This document shows positions 35,724 to 47,678 of a stretch of DNA of 64,000 bases, piece after piece. Both the position numbers and the translations under genes were made by a program. Positions within the stretch are counted from its first letter, which is position 1. Each line of letters opens with the position of its first letter. The stretch comes from Pleodorina starrii (Eukaryota; Chlorophyta; Chlorophyceae; Chlamydomonadales; Volvocaceae), in assembly GCA_030267565.1 (NCBI GenBank), contig BRXU01000027.1:1101001-1165000 (forward strand), given 5' to 3'. A model generated the notes under the pieces. That model was not told the origin of the DNA, searched no databases, and saw only the letters and a program-made list of their open reading frames with translations.

Positions 35724-37837
35724 ATCGGGGCGCGGAGGGTGTTGGGGGCATCGGGCATTGCATCGAACGCACACACATTGGACAGAGCCTTTTTAAACCC
35801 AATATAGTTCGGGGGGCATTCGTTTCAATTATTTCGCCGGCAGAGGGTGTTGGGTGCGGCGGCGTTGTACACCAGCCAGGGAAGAGCGGGGTAGCACGTT
35901 GACGCGTTTATACGAGTGCCTGATTAGGAAGTTGGACACGCGGGGAGCCGATCACGTGTTCGCAACGGTTGGGTTGGGGCGGCACGCGCGCCGGCCCCTT
36001 ACGCGTCCTGCGTTGACTTGCCCGCGCACCGGTACATATTTCAAGTTGCAGTTTTGACCATGCCTTGCGCGGTGTGTTATTCTTGTGGTGCATTCGATCT
36101 TGCACGCGGATGCGGGTGCCTCGCCGCGCCTCTTGGTAGTGTGCACCACTGATTTGCATCGGGAATCTGTCGCCGCTCTGGGGGCCGGATCGGGGCGAAG
36201 GGCCGGTAGGGGGGTGCAGCTCTCGCCGTTGGAAGATGGCTTCCAATGGCCTTTTACCGGTAGTTGGCCCTGAGTCAGATAGCGGAGGCGTGCGCGCATC
36301 GCTTGCTTGTTGCACGGTCATGGCATGGTCGGTCGCGGACTGGAATGGAATGGAGGTGAGGTGGCGATGGAGATGGAGGCGGCGGTGACCTGTTTTGCGT
36401 ATGACTCGTTGCTCGACGTCCGTTGCTCGTGGTCTTCGTTTTTTGGGGGCGGATGTGCGGAACGCTTTTTGCGCGGAAGCTCTCTGCGTGGGGGGCTTGT
36501 GCACATGACATCTCGACATGACCTGACATTAATGACTATTCGGATGCGCCAACAACGCAGGGGGGGTATTGGGAGGGGGGGTAAACCGTCGTTGAAGTGA
36601 CCTGTTATGTCGGTTGGGACTTGGGAGAGTTGACTGGGGCAGTTGACTAGGCGGTTGGTTTCTCTGCCTCGCGGCTCTGGCCCGATGTGTGTCGGCGGAG
36701 CCTCGAGTCGATCTCGGGGGGTCGGAACTGCAGCGTGCTCTCAATCGTCAATCGAACAACAATCGGATCGGACCGGACCGGACCTGATGTGACTCATGAG
36801 TCGGTGTGAACGCCATCGCCGTCATGGGTTGACGGACATGTGGCCATCATGGGCTGACGGACATGTCGTGCGAGGCGGCTGTGTGAGAAGCTGAGAACGG
36901 CTCGGAAAGAGGTGGTCGGACACGTGTGCGTGTGTGTGTGAGACGACCCTCGACGACATGTAAGCAGAAGCTTTTAGCTGCAACACGCTGCCCGTATCCG
37001 GCTGTCCACTTGTGGTGTTGTGTACCGGCGTGTGCGCACAGCCCAATGCAGTTACGGTAACTGGGGGGGGGGCATCGTCCCCCCGATCTCCGCTGGGGTG
37101 CAGCAGCTCGCTTCCACTCAGGGCTGACACGGAATACCGTAACGGTGTGTTTTGTCCCCTGCCGCACCGGTGGCATGAACCCAAGCAGGAGCCAAAGCAC
37201 GGCAACTCGAACAACAACAACCAAAGGAGCAGCCAATGCACTGCCGGTAGTACCGCTAGCGTACTGGAAATCTGGAATATTGCGTGATGGAGGGGCGATG
37301 GATCCCAGCCATGTGCGGCACATGCATGGGGATGGGCGGCCGCCCGCGCCCCGACCTGCTGTCCAACTTTCCGTGCAATGTGCGGGTGGTGCTGATGCAG
37401 TGTGCGTGCCGCCGGCGTAGCAAAGGGGGCGTTGTTGTACGGTAGCGTTGTGGAGGAACCTGTGTTCGCTGGCGGGGTGTCGTACCAAGGCCGCCCTGAT
37501 ATTGCTCAGGGGAGGAGCGGACCGGACGTCGCTCGCCATGCTTCCCTCATCATACGAACCGTAGCCGGTTACGACCGGGAGTGATGGCGAAGAAAATGTC
37601 AGGGTGTGCCTGGGAATTGGATGGAGGCCTGGGTGTAGGATCCGGGCCCATGCAATTCTAACAGCTTCCTCGCAACGGCCTGAATTTATAATTTCGATAC
37701 AGAAATGCTGGTTATAAGCACGAATATAACGCGAACCGACATTGTTACCAAGCCTCTTTCGCAGTTACCGTTGCAACATCCTGTCGAGCGTTACTGACCC
37801 CTTGCACTTTTGACCAGCCCATACAGCCTCTCTGCAA
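35724..37837. other. Intergenic region between GT32-FkbM and F-box/LRR genes
   Basis: No supported gene. The first TGTAA on the plus strand is at about 36959-36963, so the upstream gene may have a long 3' untranslated region. A short direct duplication (TGACGGACATGT) occurs at about 36830-36866. Confidence 0.5.
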
Positions 37838-40800
37838 ATGTCAGAAAGTTTATTTTTCTGCCACGAGGATTCCGATGGCGGCGGGGACTGGGAAGCCCTC
37901 CTCGCCCGACACGTCTCGGTAGGTGGAGTGGGGCGCCTTCCCGCGGCTTCTTCGCCCCACTGCCCCAAAGCAAGCCCACACCACACCACACCCCAACACA
38001 CCACCACACCGCCCTCCTCAGCAAGGGAAACGGCCCTCACACGCCGCCGACGCTAGGCTACGCCCTCCCCGCGCCCTCCCGCCCCCGTCTCCGACCGCCC
38101 CGGTTCCCTGCCCGTTGACTCCCGGCAGGATCTCCGCCCGACGCTCACCCCCCAAGACGCGCTGCGCCTGCGCCTGGTCAGCCGCCTCCTCCGCCGCGCC
38201 TTCTCAACCCTGGTGGACATCGTCCACATCCCCTGGCCGCCGCCACCTCCGGCCCCGCCCCCCGAACCCCGCAACACCGTCGCGCCAGCCCCGGCGCCCC
38301 CCGCCCACGTCGCCTCCGCCTCCGCCACCGCCGCCGCCGGCCCTCCAATCCCGCCCCTGGAGCTGTCCCGCGGCGCCTTCCCCCTGGCCTCCCAGATCCA
38401 CCTGCATCTGGATCTCCTGGCTCTGGTTTCGGAGCCGCCGCCGCCGCCGCCGCTGCGGCCGCTGCGGCCGGCGCAGCCACGGTCCCCGCCACCGCCCTTC
38501 CCGCCTCCGGAAACCCCGTCAGGGACCCCCCGCCACGCGCCCTCAGATGCAGCAGCATCAGCACCAGCAGCAGTAGCGCCAGGCGCTGCGGCCACAGCCG
38601 AGATCGCGGCTGCGGGGTCAGCTGGAGCCGGTATCACTGGGAGCAGCGGCAGCCGGAGGGGCGCTGCGGGTGGAGGGGGTGGCGGTGGCGAGGCTTACGG
38701 TTACGGCGGGGCGGCTCAAGAGGTCCATGGGGGCGGGGCCATGGCGGGCGGCGGGCGGCTGGCGACGGACGGTGTGCGGCTCACGGCAGGGCTGCCGCTG
38801 CGGCTGCAGTTCGGTGGGCGGGTGCTGTCGGCGGCTCAGCAGCGGCAGCTGGAGGCGCGAGCGAGCGAGTGAGTCAATGGAGGGATGCTGAATGGGTGAG
38901 GCGGGGCTGCTGAGACGGGGTGCGGTAGGGGCGCCGTGTTATGCGGTGCCGTACGGTACGACACGGCCTTACGGTAGCTGCCAACCTGGCAGGCTGCCCT
39001 GCCGACACTGGCACCCAGCGGGTGCGGATCGCACTGCAGCCCCCCACACCCCCTGCATGTTGCATGTGGACCCCTCCCTGGCCCCTCTCTGCCGCTGCTG
39101 CCTCCGCGGGGTCCTTCCGTTGACCAACGCCGTCTCCGTTCCACCGCTGCGGTATCCTCCCCCTCCCTAATGTCCATCGCCCCTCCACAGGCTCACCAAG
39201 CACCTGCTGCTGCTGCGCCACGTCGGTCCGCCACCGCCCGCGTCGGACCCGCCAGAGACCAGCGGTGCCGCCACTCTGTCCGGCAGCCCCTCCCCCTCCC
39301 CCTCCCTCTCCACTGACCCTGACCCATCTCAGGACGGTGACGGTGACGGGGCGGTGGTGCATCCGCCTCCCGCCACCTCAACAGCGCCTCACACGGGAAG
39401 CCCCGGGCGGGACCTCCTCCCCCTCCTCCTCCACGTCCGCCACCAACCCAGCGGCGCCCTGGCGCTACTTCCCAGTCTCACCCGGCTTCATCTGGAACTA
39501 CTTCCGCCGGGAGGAGGCGGGGGCGGAGGCGGGGGCGGGGGTGGCGGCGGGGAGGAGCTGCGCTGCCTTACGCCGCCGCCGGCTGTCCTGGCGGCTGTGC
39601 TGCTGCGGCTGAGGGCGCTCCGGGAGCTGTCGCTGTCTTGGCACCGGATTGAGGGGGCGCACCTGGCGGCTGTGGTGGCGATGCCGGGGATAAGGTGGGG
39701 TCAGGTGGGGTCAGGTGGGACCAGGTGGGGTCAGGTGGTGTAAGCCGGGCTCCTGAGCATCCGCGGGATAAGCCTTTGCTGCTTACAGGTGGGAGCTCGG
39801 TCGCACACGGGGCGCTCCCAGGCGGGGTGGCAGGGAGCTCGGCGCCGCGCCGCCAGACTGAATGCCATCCACCCATCCACCCATCCACCCATCCACCCAT
39901 CCACCCATCCACCCATCCACCCATCCACCCATCCACCCATCCACCCATCCACCCATCCACCCATCCACCCATCCACCCATCCACCCATCCACCCATCCAC
40001 CCATCCACCCATCCACCCATCCACCCATCCACCCATCCACCCATCCACCCATCCACCCATCCACCCATCCACCCATCCACCCATCCACCCATCCACCCAT
40101 CCACCCATCCACCCATCCACCCATCCACCCATCCACCCATCCACCCATCCACCCATCCACCCATCCACCCATCCACCCATCCACCCATCCACCCATCCAC
40201 CCATCCACCCATCCACCCATCCACCCAATCACCCATCTCCAGTCTACCGTCTGTCTGTTGAGGGGTGCAAAGGGGGCCGATGGCGCAAAGCAGCAGCTGC
40301 CCCAAAGTCACCCCCTCCTTCCCACCACTCCACTCCATTCGCAGATCGCTGTCCCTGACAGACCAGTACGACGGATCTGATGCCTGGCTGGCAGCAGCCT
40401 GCCGAGCCGCTGAGCTGCTCGCGCAGGAGACGGCGCGGGCCGACGCAGCCCGTGAAGAGGTCGAGCGGGAGTTGGGGCGGCTGGATGTAGACGCAACCAG
40501 CGGCGCCGCCGCGGATACCGCTGCCGCCGCCGCCGCCAGACGCTTCGCAGCCGCCTTCCCGCTCCCTCCCCTGGAGCTCCTGCCGCCCGGCTGGCACCCC
40601 CAGCTGCTCGCGTCGCCGCGGTGGCTGCCTGTCGTACAGCAGCTCCGGCTGACGAGCCCCTCCCTCTCCGCGCTTGGCCCGCCGCCCTGGCTGGGACCAC
40701 CACCGCCGCCGCAAACCCCTCCCCGCAATACCACCACCACCACCACCATCACCATCACCAGCAGCAGCAGCAACCCCAGCGCCGCCGCCGCCAGCCACAC

Positions 40801-43800
40801 GCTTCATCCTTCTCCACCGCCGCCGCCGCTCTCCCCGCCCGCTGCGTTGCCGTTGGCCTGCCTGACCCATTTGGAGATTGGCTGCATGGCAGCCCCCCCC
40901 AGGCGGCGGCGCCTCGTGGGTCAGCACCCCGGTCTACAGGACCACAGCCAGGCGCACATTGGCGGCTTGCTCGCGAGCCTCGTGGAACACGCTCGGCGGG
41001 CCGCAGCCGCCGCCGCCGGCGCTAACGTCGCCGCTACCGCCGCCGCGGCCTCGATCGGACCACGCAGGGAGGGTACGACTGCTACTGCTGCTGCTGCTGC
41101 TACCGGCGACGGCGGCGGCTGCAAGCAGCTGCAGGACAGATTTCGGCCGACCCACGAGTTGCCTCCGTCGCTTCCGTCCGTCCGTTGTGGTATTAACTCT
41201 ATGACCCACGGGTCGGTGCCGCCGCCGCCGCCGCCACTGGCGTCGCAGCCTGCATTGCCCTGGGGCTGCTGCCTGGCGGTGCTGTCCTTCCAGGCGCAGC
41301 GTCTGCGCGGCGCCGACTGGGTTGCGTTGCGGGCGCTGGCGAGTCTGCGGGAGCTGAGGATCAATGGCTGGCGGCTGGGGGCGGCGCTGGCGTCGGCGAT
41401 GGTGCTGGAAGAGGTTGTGGAGGGCGGTGGCGATGAGGGCGAGGCGGAGGGTGAAGAGGCGGAGGAGGAGAGGCGGCGGACGGGGTTCGACGTCTGGGCG
41501 GGTGCGGCCGGCGGCGGGGGAGGCGGGCGGCTTTGCCTGCCGAACCTTCGACTGCTGATGTTGTCGCTACGGCGCGCGGCCCAGCTGCGGCAGGTGGTGG
41601 GGTGGCTGCCGCGGCTGGAGGCGGTGCACCTGGCGATCAGAGGGGAGGAAGGGGGCGACGACGGGGGGGACCTGGCGGCGGCGGAGGCGGCGGCACCCTC
41701 GGGCCCTCCGGCGGATAGGCCGGGACCATCAGCACCGGTGCTGGGCCAGCCGGGTGAAGATGCCGCCCCTGGGACCGGCGAGACCGCCAGAATCGCCGCT
41801 CCCAAAGCCGCCGCTGCCGCCGCCGCCCTGTCCGCCTGGCAGCCGCTGCTGCACTGCCGGCGACTGACGGAGCTGAACCTCCAGTTGAGCCGCGCGGCCG
41901 ATATGCCGCTGGTGGACGCAGCAGCCGGCAGCGGTCCGGCGGTGGCGGTGGCGGTGGGGGTGGGGGTGGCGGAGCGCCTGGCCGCGGCGTGGCCGCGCCT
42001 GGCTGCGTTGCAGTACAGCGCCGGCGGCTGGACCGGCCTGGGGGCTGACGGCATGGCAACGCTCGGGGGCCGCGTGGATGGCAGTCCCCCTCCTCCTTTG
42101 CCGCCACCGCCCGCATCCTCATCCCCATCGACATCAGCATCCTCACCGCCATTATCACCATCTTCATCGTCGTCTTCTGGGGCGAGGGGCAGCAGCCCCG
42201 ATCAGCGGCTGCCGCCTCTCAGCGCGGTGCCCCCACCGAGTCGCCCCCTGTGTCGCCCGCTGGCGCCCGCAGGCAGCAGCCGCTGGTGGGGGCTGCAGGT
42301 GCTGTCGCTGGGCAGTACCCCACCCCGCGACCGCGACCGGGGGCGGCAGCAGCAACAGCAGCGCAACTGGGTGGCGCCCACGCCGCTGTTCCTGAATGAG
42401 CTGCCTCCCCGCCTGAGGGCGCTGTCGCTGATGGGTTTGCAGCTGAGGGAGGCGCGCGGCGAGCAGCCGGGGAGGGCGGCCGGCGCAGCGCCGCTGTTGC
42501 AACAGGAGAAAGTTCGAGAGCAGGCTCAGGGGCAGGGGCAGGGCCAGGATCGGACTTGGGGAGGCGGTTGGGTGTGCGGCGTGCCGAGGTGTCGTAGCCC
42601 CTCCGGCTCCTCCGAGCCGCTGCCGCAGCTGCTGCCTCCCGGGCTGGCGCTGCTGTCTGTCAAGTTTTGCAGCTGGCAGGTGGCGGGGCTCAGGTGAGGG
42701 GTGAGGGGCATCAACTCGCGATTTCAACGGAAACGGGTGAGGGCGGGGCGGGAGGGATGGGAGGGGGGGAGTGAACTGGCGGCGCGGCTGGCGTTGGCTG
42801 TGTGGGCCCTGGGCGGGGCGGGGTGGGGTAGATACTGTGCGACGGGGGCGGGTTCGTGGGGGGAGGTGGAGGTACTGGAGCTGCGGCGGAGGTTCGGTTG
42901 GAGGCGTCACAGGCGGGTCAGCTGCGGGATGGGGTTGACTGCGGAGGGGTGCCGGCGCCGCAGCCCCGCATGTGTGCACGTCATCTCAGTAATAATCACG
43001 ACTTTACCCACCCTATCACAACAAGTTGTTGACTTGGCTGTTCACCGCCCCCCACCCCCCACCCCCACCCGCCCCGCCCCCGACCTCAAGCCTGCTTGAG
43101 GCCGCGGCCGCCTGCAGGGGCCTGCTGGAGCTGCGGCTTGCGTGGCCCGCGGACGACCCGCCGCACGCCGTACATGTACGACAAGACCACCGCCGCCAGT
43201 CCCCCGGGCCCGCTGGCCGCCAGCGGGGCAGCTGCCCGCCGCAGGCTGGCTCTGAGGACGCGCCTGCGGAGACCTCGGACGACCGCGACCTCGACCCCGA
43301 CCCCGGCCTCGGAAACGGAAACGGAAATGGATCGGGCTGCAGCGCCGCCGCCGCGGAGGAGAAGGAGGAGGAGGAGGACGGGGAGGAGGAGGAGGGAGAG
43401 GAGCGGCAGTGGGCTCAGCTGGCTGCCCGGCTGGTGTGGCTGGAGAGGCTGGAGCTCAGCTGCTGGCCGCCGGTGCTGCGGGAGGGTCGGGAGGAGGGAC
43501 CGGAGGCGGGACGGAGGGAGCGCGGGGTCAACGCGGCCGCTGCTGTGGTTTCGGACGAGAGCGCGGTGGTGCCGGCGGCGGCGGCAGCGGCACCAGCGGC
43601 TGCTGCTGCCGGCGGCCGGGGGGGGCTGGCGCCGCTGGTTCGGGGGCTGAGTGAGCTGCGGCTGCTGCAGTCGCTGCAGCTGGGGGCGCAGGTGCCGGGC
43701 GGCTGGGGAGACGAGGTGAGGCACGCTGGCGGGGCGGCTGGAGGAGCGAGGGTCAGGGAACGGCGGTTGTTGTACCTCAGTACCAGTGCCCGGTGGTGGT

Positions 43801-45161
43801 GGGGAGGGCTGTCGTAGGGTTGGTTGGTTGGTGGGTGGTTTGCGGGGTGATGCAGCGCGGTGCCGTACAGGCTCTCGTCCCCTCCCTGTGGACTGCTGGT
43901 CGTTCGGGGGCACGCAGCTGTCCAGATCCGCCCCTCTCCTTCATTGGGAGATCAGTGGGAGCAGAGCCAACCTCACCGTGGGAAGTAGCCAACCGCGAGC
44001 AGCAGGAGGAGGGGGAGGAGGAGGGGGAGGGCAGGGAGAGATGCCCAGCACGATGTAATGATTGGGAGGGGAAGGCCAAGTTGCGTTCCAACCCCTCTCC
44101 TCCCCTCGCCTCTCCTTCCCTCTCCTTTCCTCTCCTCCCTCTTCGCGTCGGCAGGTGGATTGGTCCGGCCTGTCGCGCATGACGGGGCTGGTGAAGTTGG
44201 CGCTGCACGGAGTGACCCATGGGACGGCCACTCGGGTCTTGCAGGTGGTGCGCTCGACGCTGCCGCTGTGCAGGTAGGCAGGGGACTACTGACCCACGGG
44301 TCAAGGGGGGAGGGCATGCGGGCAGGGTAAGGTGCAAGGAGCCCGCCTTGAGAGGGGGGGAGGTACCGGTGAGTGGAGGATCCGGCGCGCGGCGTGTTGC
44401 TCTGGTGGGCGCCTTCCCACCCTCGCCGCCGCCACTGCCTGCCTGCCTGCCCGCCTGTCTGCCTGCCTGCCTGCCCGCCTGTCTGCCTGTCTGCCTGCCT
44501 GCCTGTCTAGCTTTCTGTCTGGTGTGATTGCAGCAAATCTCTGAGCTTTCGGTGTCAGGGAAGCTGGCCCGGGTTGTGACGCCCGTGTTTTGGTTTCTCC
44601 GCCTGTTGGGATTCGGCCCGTGCCGCTCATCGCCGCACGTCTCCCGACCACAAGCTTGGCTGAGCTGCATCGGCACGTCGTACGGCCATGAGGCCTTTGC
44701 CTCTGCACGCACTCGCCCCTTGCACTGCCGCCGTGATGTGCTCATGCTGCGTTGCTCCCCCCGGCGCGTGCAGGCCCCAGGTGCACGTGGACAACACGGA
44801 GGACTCGCTGCGGGAGTTGCACCGCGTGGATCTACTGCTGCAGGCACTTGGAGACACCGCGCCAGCGTCATCAGCGGCTTCATCATCGCTTTCGACATCT
44901 TTGGCTTCGGCTTCGGCGGCAGCGGCAGCGGCAGCGGCAGCAGCGCAGCCGGCAGATAATGCTGGCGGAAGGAATGCCGATGGCAGCTCGGTCAGCGGCG
45001 CAGCCGGTGTGCCGTATCTAGAAGAAGAGGATGATGGGGGAGAAGGCGGGGAAGAGGAGGAGGAGGAAGCGGACGCGGAGCTGCTGGACGAGCTGCAGCA
45101 GCTTGAGATGATGCTGGAAGCGGAGGAAGCCGCGGGGGAGGCGCAGGGGGAGGCGGGGTAG
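37838..45161 (+). CDS. Large F-box-like leucine-rich-repeat protein
   Basis: Exons: 37838-37918, 38129-38868, 39191-39694, 40345-42693, 43118-43715, 44155-44273, 44774-45161 (TAG); all phases agree, 1592 residues. The N-terminus (about residues 20-55) has an F-box-like pattern, [20 protein letters not shown]. The rest carries at least a dozen LRR-type strands, for example [64 protein letters not shown] and [14 protein letters not shown]. Long Ala/Pro/Ser/Gly insertions separate them. The C-terminus is acidic (Glu/Asp runs). This suggests a substrate adaptor of an SCF ubiquitin ligase, but that is inference from the F-box-like start; the fold of such degenerate LRRs is uncertain. The 2349-base exon may hide an unrecognised intron. 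Intron 3 carries a CCCATCCA array. Confidence 0.68.
39867..40227. repeat. CCCATCCA octamer array (~45 copies)
   Basis: About 360 bases of nearly perfect 8-base units inside the 39695-40344 intron of the F-box/LRR gene. Because 8 is not a multiple of 3 and no unit frame has a stop, all three plus-strand frames stay open and encode a Thr-His-Pro-Pro-Ile-His-Pro-Ser period. Confidence 0.97.
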
Positions 45162-45322
45162 AAAAGAGGGAGAGCAATGCAGGCCTAGGCGGCGTCGGAT
45201 GGCGAGGATCTGCTGGTTGAGGCAGGCTCTGTATGAATCGGTGGCGCGATGGACAGTGGGGTCTTGTGGGGCGAAAGTGTGGCGCTAATATAGTCGGGGG
45301 TGCGTCATACGGCGTACGGCAC

Positions 45323-45327
45323 TGTAA
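45323..45327 (+). terminator. Candidate TGTAA polyadenylation signal, F-box/LRR gene
   Basis: TGTAA 162 bases after the TAG stop. Confidence 0.5.
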
Positions 45328-45679
45328 CGAAAGCCGCTACGGAAAGCCGCTTGACTTACCGTAATGCAGGTTGCTAGGTCAACACAATATGCCACATTTA
45401 CAGTTCCACGAAACACTACTTTAATTTTGCTTAGAGCAGCAAAATGACCAACCTGCTCGGGTCCTCGTCAGTCCACCTTTCTGGGCGATTCTCGGTATGA
45501 CCATGTGAACTTTAAACTCATGATGTTCTCATGGGGAAGTTTTAATCTTGTAACTGCAAATAATCACAGGCGCAAGGACTTGGCGGTACTCAAAATCGGC
45601 AGAACGCAAGGTGTGAGCTGCAATACGATGCTTTGTCATCGTCAATTAATCGTATAGTATTCATACCGTTGATTTTCAG

Positions 45680-46610
45680 CTGCAAGATAGTCCTGTTCTC
45701 TGGACAGTAGTTGAAATCCAATGTGTGCCTGCCAGGTGTCAACGGTGTCTTCAGCTAGGGCACTGGACATACGAATGCAAGAACGAGCCGGCATACGCGG
45801 CGCGTCCGTCCCGTACACAGCAGCTCAAACAACCAAAGGTAATGGCCGTTGGTTCAGGCGGGTGCACAGCGCGGTATCCGCCTGCGCTTCATTCCGCGTT
45901 CCTGGGGCCGTCAATCAGGGAGTTGCCTGGGGCAACTGCGGGGGAAGCGGCTTGGCCCGAAGCATGACGGACGCGGTCCCGGGGCGGGCGGGTTTGGCGG
46001 AGCAAGTATTTTCGTGGGCAACGCGTTTTCGGCGTGTTACCGGTATTCGTTGACGGCACGCCAGTGCGCTTGCCATGCCGCATCTCACTCCGCATTCTGG
46101 CTTTCTCAATCACCGAAACTGTCTGATGGTGCCGTTGGTCAACCTGCTCCGCGTTCGTAGGCAAAGCAGCGCTTCCTGTCCCCGGATGAGATTCCGCCGG
46201 AGTTTCGGGCACGGGAGGACGACAACAAACAGCAAGCGGCTGGCGACAGGTCGCGAGGCAAGGGCCGCGATGGCGACGAGCGGCGAAAGAAGCGGCGCCG
46301 GCGCTCACCCTCGCCATCGTCGTCGTCATCCTCCGAGGACACGTCCTCCTCAGACACCAGCAGCGACACCAGCTCCGATTCGTCCGACTCCTCGAGCTCC
46401 TCCGAAGACTCGCGCCGGCGCCGCTCCAGCAGCGGGAGCAGCACCAGCAGCGGCAGCAGCGGCAGCAGCAGTAGCGACGACTCGAGTAGCAGCAGCAGTA
46501 GCGACGACTCGAGCAGCAGCAGTAGCAGCAGCGACTCGGACAGCGACTCGGATAGGGACGGCAAGCGGAGGCGGAGGAGCGGGGGGAAGCGTGACAAGAA
46601 GAGACGGTAG
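45680..46610 (+). CDS. ZCCHC10-like zinc-knuckle protein with Ser/Asp-rich tail
   Basis: Predicted nuclear RNA-associated protein. An internal exon (acceptor at 45679 or 45735, donor after 45838) encodes a CCHC-like knuckle, [14 protein letters not shown], followed by [12 protein letters not shown], the signature of ZCCHC10 in plants and animals. The last exon, 46161-46610, reads [20 protein letters not shown] and then a long tail of Arg/Lys and Ser/Asp/Glu runs ending in KKRR and TAG; the phases agree. A 33-base internal duplication lies in the Ser/Asp tail near 46470-46530. The start codon was not located: the frame is closed by a TAA at 45647, so at least one 5' exon is missing. The ATG at 45444 is a candidate. 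No function is established for this family beyond the knuckle. Confidence 0.76.
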
Positions 46611-47678
46611 CCGGGGTTTACAGCCGGGAGCCGGGGCCGGGTTTAGATGGTGGGGTTATGCCGTATGCGTCTATGTTACGTCTCGCACTTTAAGTGAACT
46701 TGGGTGAGGGCTGAGGGCACCAGAAGTCGTGATGTACTGCAACGAGTACGGCATGCTCAGTGGGAGGATGGCTCGGGCTGGTTCTGTTTCGGACTCTGCG
46801 TCGGCCGTCGGGCTGACGGGATGTGACGGAAGGCGCAAGGGCGCCAGAGCCGACGAGATCACTGCAGTTCAGGTCGTATTGGCCACATGTTGGGGCTGGA
46901 GTGTAGGCCCTGATGGCCTCAAAACCCCCCGGAAGCCAATGGGCCGGTTGTCGTTGAAGCCCAGGCTATGGAAGCAGAATTGCATGTGTAGTTGTCACCC
47001 CGATTTCCAAGCTGTCGATGGGCGACCATGTGACTCTGAGACAGTTACCGTTACAGTGGGCGCGTGTCCACGTCATGTATGTACTCCCCGCGAACTTCAT
47101 GTTTTTGGCGCAAGCCCCACCATCGGCATCAGCAGCATGGATGCTGCCATGGACACTAGTGCCTTGCATATACATCAGGAACCTTGTAAACCTATATCCA
47201 GTCCGTGTTCGATGAATGCATTACGAAGGGATCATGCATCAAGTTCGTTCCAGGGGGTGAACTTGGTATACGGCTCTGCTCTCACAGTGCCGTATTTTCG
47301 CGCCGTATTTCTACTTGCCGATTGGGAATGCCCATGGACACGCGAAACTCGGCCGGCACCACGGCCCCGCCCCTACACACGCCACTCCGCACGCGTCTCC
47401 GCGCATCTCCGATCGCCAATTAGAGGAGGTTGCTCACGAACCTTGCGCACCCGCTAAGCGGGTCGTTACGGGTGACTGGGAATCACGATCGGAGCAAATC
47501 TTTTGACACAACTCACTTTGCCCTTGACGCAAACTGTCTACAGCGTCCATGTTTCTGTTTCCTATGCTATACTACGCTATAAGTAAATCCCTGTAACGAT
47601 AAGGAGCATCGGCCGTAATGCTGGCTAGGCCGTAAGACTGCCGCCCCTAGGGCCCTGGGGCACCGCCCGGTGTTGGGC
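46611..47678. other. Convergent 3' region between ZCCHC10-like and PP2C genes
   Basis: TGTAA on the plus strand at 47185-47189 lies 575 bases after the ZCCHC10-like stop. On the minus strand one lies at 47055-47051, 628 bases after the PP2C stop. If both are used the transcripts overlap tail to tail. An uninterrupted 242-codon plus frame here has no recognisable content. Confidence 0.45.

Noticed and set aside
36847..37539. 230-codon minus-strand frame in the 35.7-37.8 kb spacer
   Set aside because: No domain signal and biased composition; kept as intergenic.
39867..40227. CRISPR-like array
   Set aside because: Perfect 8-base units with no spacers; this is a satellite in a eukaryotic intron.
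39568..40800. 410-codon minus-strand frame with Gly-Trp-Val-Asp periodicity
   Set aside because: Produced by the octamer array in an intron of the plus-strand F-box/LRR gene.
46729..47457. 242-codon plus-strand frame between ZCCHC10-like and PP2C genes
   Set aside because: No recognisable motifs, no obvious splice context, and it overlaps the expected 3' untranslated regions of both neighbours.
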